Shown: positions 1 to 12,900, counted from the stretch's first letter. The stretch is 25,468 nt of DNA from Reticulitermes lucifugus (GCA_026260175.1 JAKCWW010007452.1:3723-29190), one strand, 5' to 3'. Notes: generated by a model from the sequence alone, not told the origin. Program-made: numbers and translations.

Positions 1-107
1 ACTCACAAGAGACAGACATCCATGCCCCCAGTGGGATTCGAACCCACGATCCTAGTAAGCGAGTGGCCGAAGACCCACGCCTTAGACCGCATGGCTACTG
101 GGATCGG
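1..107 (-). repeat. tRNA-derived SINE, head region, cut by the window edge
   Basis: Read on the minus strand from 107, this looks like a Leu-type tRNA: an A box (TAGCCATGCGG, 97-87), the motif GCGGTCTAAGGCG, a perfect B box (GGTTCGAATCC, 44-34) inside a 5-bp T stem, and an acceptor-like end. The anticodon stem is poor (4 bp around an 8-base loop) and the sequence continues past the tRNA end into a GGCATGGATGTCTGTC tail, so it is a SINE rather than a working tRNA gene. The rest lies left of position 1. Confidence 0.65.
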
Positions 108-721
108 CATACTAACATATGAATATTATAAATATACAATACAAACCATGTAAGATATGAGATTTACACCATGGTGAAAATCATACTCTAGTCCAGGTTA
201 TTAAACCATGTGACTTGGCAGGTGGATATGCTTGGTTATGACACCATGTGGCTTGGTAGATGCATATGATGGGGCATTACACCATGTGTCTTGGTAGGCA
301 GATGTGCTGGGTTTTATAGGCAAGTACCAATCCTTCAGACAAACGTGCTTCCTACATCACAGTGCTGGAAGTGAGCCAAGTTGGAAAACAGCTGATTATA
401 TAGAAGGGGGAAAAATAAATGGGCCATATGATGGAAGTGGTCAATGAAAGCCATGATTGGAAAAGGCAGAATGTGCCTGAAATTCAATGCATTCGCAGTT
501 TTGCCTTTGTGAGAGGTGAGTGAAGGCAAAGGAAAAGAAAATAGATCCAGCAAATCTTTCTGCAAAGGCCTCTGCTACAGAAGTACAGTGCCTTAATCCA
601 AGAACAATAGGTCCCCACTTACTGTCGTGGTTATTACTGTCGTCATCATCATCATCATCATCATAATCATCACCACCACCACCATCATCATCAAATATAA
701 CACTCATAGTAAGATATTTAC
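108..721. other. Intron 10 of the DOCK-C gene (part)
   Basis: Non-coding DNA after exon 10, running to the window edge. Short tracts near 175-310 repeat the phrase ACACCATGTG with CTTGG nearby (about 205, 241, 280), suggesting a decayed tandem array with a period near 40 bp. The other recognisable content is the microsatellite at 641-692 and the SINE at 1-107. No further DOCK exon is visible. Confidence 0.5.
641..692. repeat. ATC/ACC trinucleotide microsatellite
   Basis: A run of ATC, turning into ACC and back to ATC, 30 bp inside intron 10. On the minus strand it extends the exon 10 frame with a false Asp/Gly run. Confidence 0.9.
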
Positions 722-902
722 CTGGATATGGTTGGAGACGAACTAATTCAGGTGTCAGACAATACTTGGGTTCATCAGGGCATGGCGAGATATCCAATTT
801 CAATGTTCCAGGTACACACTTCAATTTTTTCATAACAGAACAAGGACGTTTCAGATCTTGTAAGAATTTAAAGAGGTCTTCATCTCGTAAACGATCACTT
901 TC
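722..902 (-). CDS. DOCK7: DOCK-C gene, coding exon 10
   Basis: Residues 495-554 plus one base of codon 555. [43 protein letters not shown] and LQPYP match the segment just before DHR-1 in DOCK-C proteins. The acceptor is CATACAG|GAA and the donor CAG|GTAAAT, phase 1. An open frame continues past the donor into a poly-Asp/Gly run that comes from the intronic ATC/ACC microsatellite and is not protein. The next exon is not in the window. Confidence 0.94.
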
Positions 903-3900
903 CTGTATGTTGTAAAACATAATTTACAAATTGTACAAATCATAAATGAGAAATGGGGAAGCACTCAGAGCAACAATGACCAAAAAATTACAGTGAAATA
1001 AAACCACCACCAAGTATTGTATTGCAAACTGATGACAGCTTCCTACTGTAAAGTTAAAAAATTTGCTGCACAAAGCACTCTCACCATTTTTTTTCAGTTA
1101 GAAATATTTAATGCATCAGGACTTTACTTTGAACAACAACAAAGCTTTGTGACTCAACAGTAAATGGTAATACATGAAGGACACTCAAGTTATCTTAACT
1201 ATTTATCAAACTAACAAGTGGCGTGTGCAATGTGTGGCTAAAAAGTGACATGACTTGTGAGTGTGGTTGAAGTGTGTTCAAGTGTGACAAAATATTCTTC
1301 ACGGCTCTTTGCATCAGCATCACAGAACCAGCAGAACTTAAAACACTAATCAATAACTGTACATTCAGAAGACTGAAGTCTTCTGGGATGTGACACTGTG
1401 TTGTTCACATTCACCAAGCAGAAAGCACCTGATAACAGCAAGGTTCACAGGTCACTGCAGAACTGTGGGTCCTCAGTATGTAAACTGTCTCATGCCACCC
1501 TTCTGGCACCCAGAATTTTGTGGCTGCTAGATTATTGAAAAATTTATGGACCACTGCTGTACAAATAAGTGCTTCATACTTTTCTGCCATTCACATTTTA
1601 CCAAATAACCTACTTGACTGAATGTATCTAAGCAAGCCTGAAGAATCTGGGAACTATCAGAGTGACTGGATTAAATGTAGCCAAACCTGCTTAAAAAAGC
1701 TGGAAACTGTGAGAGTGACTGGGCGGAACATATCCAAACTTGAGCCAAGATCTTCAGGAGACCAGCTTCTTCTTTTCTCAGAGTTGCTACGACGTTCGAG
1801 GGAGCCACGCCGTGTCAGAGAGCCCATATCACTTGCCCGTTTTTTGAACTGATCAAAACTGCTACTGCTTGACTTGCGATCTATAACATGCCAAATTATG
1901 CAGGTACAGAAAGTTGTGAATTATAGAGGAGAAAAGACAAATACATATATATCAGTGTGTCTCAACCAGGAGTCTGCAAGTTGTGCCACAGACGTCTATA
2001 GCTGAACACATTCTACTCAACAGAGAACAAAGTTCTTTCCCTACATTTTCACTAATGTTAGTTTTATTTACATTACTGATATGAAATTACTGCTTTTGTA
2101 ATAAGTGTTTATACTGACTTGATAAATGGTTTTACAGTTGAAGCATGTTTCTTACTTCTAAACACTCTACCTTTAAATGTTGTCATGAGCTGTGCCTAAG
2201 GGGTTTGCAAGATCAGATAATGCTTTTAGTTGGAGGTTCTCACAGGTGAATTGTTGAAGATTAAAGTCTGGTATGTGACGCTGTTGTCACTACGCAAAAA
2301 GTTCTGGCTGTTTCAAAGGACTGTGGGGCTTTCATCTTCAGCATCAAGCAGTACAAGAAGGATCAGTTCTTGGACTGCTTAACCTGAGGATGAAGGAACT
2401 ACAATCCTTCAAAACATCACGAACCACTCACCCAATGACATAGCGGCTCACCCATAAGACTTGAAACTTCAAGTTGAGATAATTCTGTAGGGGGAGGAGG
2501 GTCTGCAGAATTAGTGAGACTTTGTAAGGGGTCTTCAGTAATAGAAAGGTTGAGAAATACTGGTACAAATGGCATTACAAATGTCAATAACATTATTACA
2601 AAGTCATGTGTACAGGCCATTACTACACAACTTCTTTCAGCAACTTCAGTCATGTCTGAAAGAAATGGCGGTATAGGTTTTCATAGCAGCTGTTCATCAA
2701 ATGATGCTCTCCTTTTTGGTTTCTGTACCGTATAGTGGCCAAAAGTTCCGATGTTTTGGAGTTAAATACTGACTCCATCTTCAGAGTGACTGAATTGGTA
2801 TAAGTGAATGCTTAATGATATAGAGGAAGAAACGTGTTGGTTACATAGGAAGGTTTGAGGGTGTTCGCTCATGGCTACGGAAGATGAGAAAAGGGACAGG
2901 ATTGTCAGAACAAAGGAATCTCGGAACGGGACCATTCTTGGAAATCTTAACTCCTTGTGGCTCAGAACAACTGTATTCCCTCTGCCCACCGTCTGTAGCT
3001 GTGATTGGCCAAACACCCATAAACTGTCCTATATATCCAACACAATACTTCCAGTGCATCACTTGAGTATTCCCTTGTACCAATTCAGTCACCCTGAGGA
3101 TGAAAGCAGTATGTTCCTACAAAAGCTGGAACATTTAACCACTACGTAGTGCAGAAACCCAAAAGAAGTCCATCATTGAAGCTTGAGAGTACAGAATACC
3201 ACAATTAGTTGAGTCAGTGCACACAATTTGAGTGGAAGACATATAACATCAGTACAGCTAGTGAAAAAATGTTGAGATCAGCATACGCTTAACTCCAAAA
3301 ACATCATCCTAATCTAATAAACATGAGCACTGCACAATGGTTAGCTGCATGAGGAATCCGTACTATTCTGATGAGTACCAGTAGCAGCTGTCACACTGTA
3401 CACTGGTACAGTTCATTCAGTCTGTCTGTCACAGTAACAGTCTTCACCTGCTCATATTTCATGTGTCTACTAACAGAACAGCTCAGCCGTCTATTTCCAT
3501 CCCTCTCATTGCCTCTCCTGACAGATAAGGTGCTGCGTGCAAGCAGATTCTTCCTTGCAACACAAAACTTGAGTTACATAATCCAGAAGCAGGCAAATCA
3601 TAAACTGTTTGTTCTTGTGACCACTCAGTCAGCTGCAAAAATTCCATATATGAAATCTGAGGTTTCCACAGCAGTGAATGTTTGTTTTTAGGCATGTCAA
3701 CAAAGAAACTGTGAAAAGTGACTACCAGCTTTATCATGTTTGTCTCTCCATCTGTCTGCCTGCCTGCATGGATCAATTACATTCCCTAGGGCTATATTTG
3801 AGTAAAATTTAATACAGTAAAAGCTGCAATATACAGCACCCTCAGAACAAAATGCTTGCTGGTTACTGTAATTTTCTGGATATTATAACATTATATCCGA

Positions 3901-6900
3901 CGTGCATCTTCGTGTACCTAGCAACCTTATGGCCAGGGCCAGACCTAACCATTTAATTTGTCACTTGATATCCTGTCATTTGTCCCTGCAGCACTCGCTG
4001 TTCCCACTTCGTCACTATTTACACAACAATGTGCAAATGTGATCTACGAAAAGCATTAAGACACTAATATTTAACTCTTTCCAACATCACTGCTGGCAGC
4101 AGTGATGTTTCCAGATCATCCAGCTTTTACTGAATTTGAAATTTTTACTATAATTTGTCAATAGGTTCTGATTTTGATAAAAATTCAACAAAAGTGACAG
4201 ACACATTACATGAAGACCTACACATTCATGGCCACTTGACTTCCAATGTTGCCAAAGTTACCTTGCTTAGTAAGGTTACCTTGTTATCAAGTTACCTACA
4301 TTCCTATGGTTACAATGGTTTCCAAATTTACCAATGCTCCTTGGTTGCTATGGCTATGCAAATGTGCCAGAACTGTTTCACTCTGCAAACTATTCCTATT
4401 TTGTTTGGTCTTCATGCTATAATACTGTGCAGTGTCAAAACCCAGAAGACTACAGTATGGAAGTGAAAACATTTATATTGCCATAATATATTGCTATAAA
4501 CAGGCTGTACAACGATTTCATACAACAGTCTATTCGGTCTGGAATACAATAGACTTTCCCTTCCACAAGTCTAATTTCAGATAAAGGAACACATACTAGA
4601 TAAGTTCACTTTACAACACTTCTGCTTATTCATCCAATTTTACACTTAAACATACAGAAATTACAGTATTCTTGAATTTTTCAAATCCTAAAAGTGAGAA
4701 AACATATTGTGGTTAAAATAAAGTGAAACTGTGCCTGATCATTTACTGTATGTTCACAAACTTCACGTTAAAACAAAAGTACCTAAAACTGTTCAGAATA
4801 AAATGCAACTATCATGAAAGTTTGTATAATTTAGAAATAGTTACAATTTTTGCTCCAAAACTTACCCAAACTGTTTGACCCTGTACTCTCTTTATCACTG
4901 CCAGAATCCCGCTCCAAACTGTTTATTCCGTTGATGATATTCATCACATAAATTGCTGTCCACGCAAAAGGCATGCGATACTTCCCAAGTCTCTCACATG
5001 CTGCCACAGCATTGGCCCGAACTTTGTCTCGATTCTGTACATACATACACATATACATAGATTCCCTGGATCCATTAAATTTTACGTTTTACCAAACGCC
5101 AACTTTATGTTACGGTGAAAACAAACTAATTACAATAAATCAACTCAGCGGTACCTAGCAGTGCACAGATGCATTATATCCTGATACCACTACACAAAGC
5201 CAGCCTTGAAAATTTTGGTTTGCACCTCACATATTAACTTCTGTGTAATTTCAACTTTTATATTCTAGGAGAACAGCAAGACAAAATCATATTTTACTGT
5301 ACCAAATTACTTTGAAAATGAAAGGGCCAAACATTTAATAAAACTTGAAGTTTGTGCATCAATATACCAGATTTTGGAAGATATGTTTATGTTTAAAAAA
5401 AAAGTTACATTTGGAGCTGAAATTCACAAATACTTACTCAACAAAACGGCAGTGCAATACAAAGTTTCTACAGCTCTTGAATCCCCTCAAACTATCAATG
5501 CTCGTACTATCATACTCATCATTACCATTGCTACTGTCCAAGCTGTCACTTTCTTCAAACAATACAAAATCTTCAGTACCAATGTCCTGTGTTTCACAGT
5601 CCATACTGTTTCATAAATTATCCCAGCAACTGCACATTCCCTCACTTTAAAACTCATCATTTTTGTAGGCACAGAAATTCTATTGTTTTTATGGTCTGTT
5701 ATCCAGTTCTTCATGTCTGCTTCTAGAAAAGGCCATTTGGCAACAGGCACATGAAAAGTCTGTTCAATCTACTCCAAATTCTGTAATTCTTCCTCTTGCC
5801 TCCTCCATTCACACATTATTTTCTTGGTTTAATTTAATTTGATTTGACCTGGAATTGAATTTTAAACCAACAGCACACACAATCCCTGAACTACTGTAAG
5901 GAACAATGACGCTCCTTTTCTCTCCGTGCAGGGACAAGCTATGTGACTACCACAGTTTTCCCTTAGTGAATGGGAATCTCAGATGCACTGAAGGTCATAC
6001 TGACGCACCTTCAGACTATAAGATGCAGACATATTCTATACAGTGCTTATAAAGAGAAAAAGTGCCTCTCACGGTCTCGGAAATATGGTGCTTTCCTAAC
6101 GTCCTATTGATGTCTGCTGTCAAATCATTTACTTACCTTGTCATCCTTCATGTATGGCTCAGCACACTCACTTATATCTCCCTGCAAAACCTTTTCTAGC
6201 TTGATGACCAAAAACATGTCATACGATGGATAAGTTATATCCAAAACACAAGATCGACTTAATGTGCTGATGTCACTGTATGGAATGTGAGATGTTAGCA
6301 TACGTTTCAGTCCTTCTGGATTCATATCAAAGTAAAAGTTTTCTGAGAGTTTTTTTTTCTCTTTTGCATCATATAGGGCCATAGATGCAAAAATTGGCTC
6401 CACTTCTAGATCCAACCTGCATCAAAGAAAAAAAAAATTCAATGCGTTAACATAAAAACTCAACCTTCATGGTATAGCAAATGGAGCAATCCAGGTGATT
6501 AAACCTTTTCTATCCTCTTGTTATAAGGCTTCAAAATGTTGGAATCCAATTGCCCAGTGATGCAATGACATAACCAACAAGAACAGAATCCTCAATAAAC
6601 AACCAGTTGCTGGATGTGATGCACATTTGTGAGCTGAAAGAAAATGCTCCTGACGCCTTCTTCAAGTAGGATGAGTAAAAATTTTATATCAACAGCAATA
6701 AACTGCTTCAAAATGAATGGACCCGAACCGATGGCAAATTGGAACCGCGGCAAGCACCGTGACACCAGCTGTCATGCAAAACAGTCTAAATGAAGTAGTG
6801 GTGCAAGTTGTCAGATTAAATAATGTCCGTGTAGTTTGGGTGCGGGAAAAACTGCTGGCAGGGGTTCTACATTTCCTGAAACAGCACATGTGGACGAGCA

Positions 6901-9900
6901 CTACATTACAATTTTTATTGAAGCAATAATGCATACTGACAATTTCCTTGAGCCAAGTACACTGTTCCTGCAATTTATCTAAAGCAATACCCTACTGCAA
7001 TAATTGCTTGAAGTGGCCATCACGTATCACGCAAGGGAACTACAGTTCAGCCTAAATATCTATGCTTAAATGAGACTCTTAAAAATGCCAGGAACTTTGG
7101 AACAATGAACACTGGAATCCATTTTCAATGTAAAATGCCTATTTGGTTCCAAAAATGTATGAAATAACAACAATAAACACATAACCTCTAGATGCATAAA
7201 AAACAAGTTAGTTTAATTTTAATAAAATACACTTCTTGGAAGCATAACATATATTACTTGATTCAAGAAGACTCTCACTCCATAAACCATGAAAGCAATC
7301 AATATCACTTAATAAGCGACAGCTTGACTGAGCTGAGAGTGATCTGTGCAATAGCATGAGAGGGGGGAAGCCTACCAGCCAGCCATAATATCTCATTCCT
7401 GACTCATAACAGCCAGTCATGAAAGGTCAAAACAGTGGTACAAAAATGGATGATCACAAAAGGTCGAATCACATAGAATCTACTGTACTTGCTTTGGAAG
7501 AAACAGCATCATCATGTTTGAGCTGTATGTGGTCCACATGTGCCATCAGCTTCCCACATGACAAAATCCTCACCTTAACAATTTCAACAGCAAACTTCCT
7601 TCAGTATCGCGAACAGGCAAAATAATAACTCCCTATTGTTGACACAAAATGACTTTCCACAAACACAGTTAAGTACTACCTTACCATCACACAACAGTCT
7701 GTGTACGTTTTATACACATAAAACAACATGTATGTGTACATTTTTTATTAATACTGAACAAAGTGTGTGAAATTTATGTGTATGTCATTTACTTGGTACA
7801 GTAGTTTACTAAAAAACCAATTTTCAGCCCAGTGGCACTCAGCAGTTTCTACATGTACTGATTGTTTAAAAAATTATTAATATTAGTGTAATTATGTTTT
7901 TAGATCTACTGAAGAGTACCCTGTTCGTGTGACTGTGTGGTATTCTACACATTTCCAGCATCCTGCTTAACAAACTCTACAGACTCTATCAGTATATTAG
8001 CCAAACAATTCCTCTATCTATCCACACCCCACGCACTTAACGATACTCACTTGAGCTGCATGCATTTGACAAAAATGCGATGTGCAACATGTTCACTGGG
8101 TACTTCAGCTGGTAATCGTTTTTCAATAACTTCATCCTCATCTTGTGAAGGGTATAATGAGAACAATGCACTCTGCAAGTCAATAGAAACATTGGACACA
8201 CATTATATCAAATAATCATTACAATACATATCAAGCCATAAATATCACATGTTTATTATACCTCCAACATGTTTTGGTCATGTCCAACCTTCTTCTGGGA
8301 GAACATTTAAATATGCTAACAAAAATGTATGTGCTTATTACACTTAATACCTATCATATGATGAAACCATACAAAAACATACCCATTACCAATCATAAAT
8401 ACAGTAACTGCTATTTGCTTCTCTTTTAAGTTAGAAATATAAAATGTGCTTATACTGACACTTTCAATTACAGTTCACTAAACTTGATTTCATTCTTCCG
8501 CTGCGATGTTGATGACATCTGCGCTCTTCTGGGATGTTATGCGGCATCATGTGGTAATTACCACACGGTGCCACGTAACATCCCAGAAGAGCGCAGATGT
8601 CACAATTCACTAAGGTTCATTAAAATGTATGGTACATTACTCAAGTTGCTGGTTCATGTACTGCATCATGCATATATGCCTAGCACTATTCATTCACTAT
8701 TTCAACCACATTTTTTGACCCATTCCAATAAATCACAATGAGACCACGTGGCATAGACATCAGCTTCTCCCTCTCTCCTGCTTTGCACAGATCACTCTCA
8801 GCTCAGCCAAACCCTGTCTTCCATTGAGAGAGGTTGATTTCTTTCAAGCATTGTGAAGTGAGATTCTCCTTCAATCACTTAATGTACTTTATGCTTCCAG
8901 GAAGTGTCTTGGAACCAATGGATTCCAATGTTCATGCTGGTATTATGGGTCCAATTATCATGGAGATTGAGACGCTATGTAGTCTAAAACCATCAAGTGC
9001 AATTTGAGTTGTACTAACCTATGGTACCTACACACAATAACATGCCTGATGAAAGTACATATGTGGTGCTCCAATAAATAGGATATTCACTTTAAACTCA
9101 GTGTAAGAGAGACAGTTCTGTGGGTATCACAGAATGAACAGATATAAAACAATGGAAAATGGAAATGCGTGGGAATTGTCAGATGACCTATAACGCTTAA
9201 AGTAGACACACCTGTCTCTCCTCTTGTCGTCGGACCTCATTCAACTGGTCTATTGTTTCCGGAGCAACTCTCTCTAGCAAAGAGGGGATCAATGGATCAC
9301 TCACGGAATTACGTAAGTCAAAACTGGCCCAACTCCCACGAGGAGTGTCAACTGAATGAATGGACTGTCGAGCCGACGATATGCTAGAGTCTGGCTGTAA
9401 AATGCAAGAAAACTTGGTTAAATGCTCCATGTAAGTATCAAAAGTAACTAACAGCAACAAAATTAATTGAAAATATACAGCTGAATTCCCATTTATTATT
9501 CCAAAAATTTAGATTTTTGTATCTTTAATATTCTAATGTAATTTCAGCCAACTTCTTTCACACAAAAATTTCCTACATGTTGCCTATCATTTCTCTTTCT
9601 AAACATTAACAAAGTAAATTCAAAATAAAAGGTACAAGACAGGATAAACTCCATGTTTTGTAGTGTCAAATGACGGACAGCATGCAGACAATGAGATGGA
9701 AAGGACGTCCTACATTGTGGTTATGACCTACTGCTGCATGCTGCAGTGAATGACAAGAACCACAACCAGTATCCAGTCCAAGATTTCACCCCAAGACCTC
9801 CAAAACATTACAGTGGAGTGCAGATGACTTCAACACCAGAATCTGGTACTTTGTGAGTGCAGAAGCTGACACTGTGAACAGTCACAGCTAACAGTATTTT

Positions 9901-12900
9901 CAGTTAATTTCTGCCCCATATAATTTTCATCAAAACTTCTTTCTTAGCAATATTCAACAAGCTGTACAAAAGTAGTCACTCAAAATGATCACCTTGTAGA
10001 CTTCATCTTCTATACAGCCAATATACAGGTTTTGATCGTGGTCCACTTCAAATATCTGACGCGGTATAGCCTGCACAAGGTTATGCCTTTCACCTCCTCG
10101 GTCACGTACCCAACTACTGCTAGACAATTGACGGTACTGGTAACTGACAACTACCCAGTCAGCAGTATACAACTGAATGCAGTCACAAACGTGAGTAAAT
10201 AACTCATTCCTAAAACAGAAAAAAATTCACCGTAACAAATAACTTGCAGAAATTAATGCATAAACACTCAAAATACTTGAAGCTCTTAATTTAAACAAAA
10301 AATAAATGTAAATAAAAATGAGGTACAGGAAGAACATCAGACACACTGCCTTCTCAAAGCTTACATCTACACCAGTGAATCTCAACATTTCTTTTTTATG
10401 ATGTAAAGTCACAGAACACACTGGCCTTGCAACCCAAACAGCACCATTACACACTCAACAGATTTACAACATAACACTAAATAACTACTTGTGACAACAT
10501 TTATTACATACAATTACTCATCTTCTTCCCATTTTATTTTTCCTACTGAAAGCTTGTTTATTTTGGCAGTTCATGACACATCAGAAGGGTCACAAGATCC
10601 GAGTTTGGGTCACCTGAGAATCCCTGATCTAGACACAGCAGCTCACAAAAATTTGGAATTGGAAGGTATAAAACTTAATGGCCTACTTCTGTTCACAATT
10701 CATTAATATAAAATATCAAGATAAATATCAAAAGCCCCTACAGCTTAACCTTCTCACAATTTTGAACTTTAACAACTGTAATTCCCAACACACACACACA
10801 CCCACAAAAGGAGCAACTTTTTAAAATTTTGTGACATAGTTCCATAGCAAACCTCACATATCTGGCTGCAATGGTTTATGTGTTATCCCCATCAGGCTTA
10901 AAGTTAAGTAATAGACTTTGTTAGGCTGCAATGTTTTAGTCTCCCCCCACCTAACCAATAGCATAGGGTTACTCCTGGTAGAGAATTTAACAGTAACCAT
11001 GTTGACATTATTGATGGTTGGGAATACTGTTCACTTGGCTACAAAAGATGAGGTAGGATTCAACAGCATGTTCTATTAGACATCTCTCCCTCTCTCTCTC
11101 TGTTGCGTGCACATGTGCAGGAAAGAACATGCACACTCACACACACATATGCAAAAAAGCATCACTTTCCTCGTAAGCTACAGAAAATACACTAAAAACA
11201 AGAAGCACTGCCTATTTAACTTGCACTTAGAGCCTACAGTCATAGACTTTATGTCTATGCAATGCAGAACAATCACTCATGGAGTAAACATTGGGTATCA
11301 AAGCATTGGATCTCCACCTCACCAAAAATAGAAGTTATTTTGCAATGCAAGATGTTTGGAGAAAGCCATTATATCTTATATTGTATATATTAACATTCTA
11401 TGTTTTAATACCATATATGAAGTTTTAATCTGAATAATTTTACTGGTACTATATAGCGACTGTGTAAAACATTAATGTACATATTACCACTCATCGAAGT
11501 ACTATACGCTGTTCACATCTGTGTAATGTGGCTTCAAGATGATGGCTACAAAACATAGCCAAAACACGTAGGAGAAAAAAATACTGTCTGCAGTGGTCTG
11601 TAATAAGACTTGTATGTGTAAGGCAACTTTGGGCCGGGATAGCTCAGTCGGTATAGCGACTCGCTACGGGCTGGACGGTCCGGGGATCGANNNNNNNNNN
11701 NNNNNNNNNNNNNNNNNNNNNNNNNNNNNNNNNNNNNNNNNNNNNNNNNNNNNNNNNNNNNNNNNNNNNNNNNNNNNNNNNNNNNNNNNNNNNNNNNNNN
11801 NNNNNNNNNNNNNNNNNNNNNNNNNNNNNNNNNNNNNNNNNNNNNNNNNNNNNNNNNNNNNNNNNNNNNNNNNNNNNNNNNNNNNNNNNNNNNNNNNNNN
11901 NNNNNNNNNNNNNNNNNNNNNNNNNNNNNNNNNNNNNNNNNNNNNNNNNNNNNNNNNNNNNNNNNNNNNNNNNNNNNNNNNNNNNNNNNNNNNNNNNNNN
12001 NNNNNNNNNNNNNNNNNNNNNNNNNNNNNNNNNNNNNNNNNNNNNNNNNNNNNNNNNNNNNNNNNNNNNNNNNNNNNNNNNNNNNNNNNNNNNNNNNNNN
12101 NNNNNNNNNNNNNNNNNNNNNNNNNNNNNNNNNNNNNNNNNNNNNNNNNNNNNNNNNNNNNNNNNNNNNNNNNNNNNNNNNNNNNNNNNNNNNNNNNNNN
12201 NNNNNNNNNNNNNNNNNNNNNNNNNNNNNNNNNNNNNNNNNNNNNNNNNNNNNNNNNNNNNNNNNNNNNNNNNNNNNNNNNNNNNNNNNNNNNNNNNNNN
12301 NNNNNNNNNNNNNNNNNNNNNNNNNNNNNNNNNNNNNNNNNNNNNNNNNNNNNNNNNNNNNNNNNNNNNNNNNNNNNNNNNNNNNNNNNNNNNNNNNNNN
12401 NNNNNNNNNNNNNNNNNNNNNNNNNNNNNNNNNNNNNNNNNNNNNNNNNNNNNNNNNNNNNNNNNNNNNNNNNNNNNNNNNNNNNNNNNNNNNNNNNNNN
12501 NNNNNNNNNNNNNNNNNNNNNNNNNNNNNNNNNNNNNNNNNNNNNNNNNNNNNNNNNNNNNNNNNNNNNNNNNNNNNNNNNNNNNTGGGACTACTGGCAA
12601 TTGTATACAAACATGTGCTTACAGCGGTTCTTGTGGGACTACTGGCAATTGTATACAAAAACGTGCTTACAGCGGTTCTTCTGGGACTACTGGCAATTGT
12701 GTTCTAATCCTTCTAGGAACTGTTTCAACTTTAATGTCGTTAGCTGGAAAATCCAGAACATGGTGCAGTGGATCCCGCTCCAACAAAAGCTGATGTTGCT
12801 GAATAAACTCCTCGTAATCCAATGGATCTACAGTGTCGCACAGGGATACCTGTAAGACACCAATACATTATATTGCGACAATTATATGAAAGTACATTCT

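Noticed and set aside
23-107. Functional tRNA-Leu gene on the minus strand
   Set aside because: The anticodon stem is 4 bp with an 8-base loop, the acceptor stem has a mismatch and a wobble, and the sequence continues as a SINE tail.
441-720. Extension of exon 10 with a poly-Asp/Gly tail and 80 more residues
   Set aside because: It begins at a good splice donor (CAG|GTAAAT) and is produced by an intronic ATC/ACC microsatellite; homology stops at the donor.
1366-1385. 20-bp perfect inverted repeat in intron 9
   Set aside because: Short enough to arise by chance and without a T-run or other sign of function; only its partial likeness to the larger palindrome is noted.
2841-3149. Overlapping frames of 60-92 residues on both strands
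   Set aside because: They lie inside a transposon-like element with long inverted repeats and have no family signature.
8484-8741. Plus-strand frame of 85 residues
   Set aside because: It is read through the palindrome; the composition is an artefact of the inverted repeat.
11546-12855. Long open frames of 300-420 residues across 11546-12855
   Set aside because: They consist almost wholly of N; the ends are SINE, minisatellite and antisense of exon 3.
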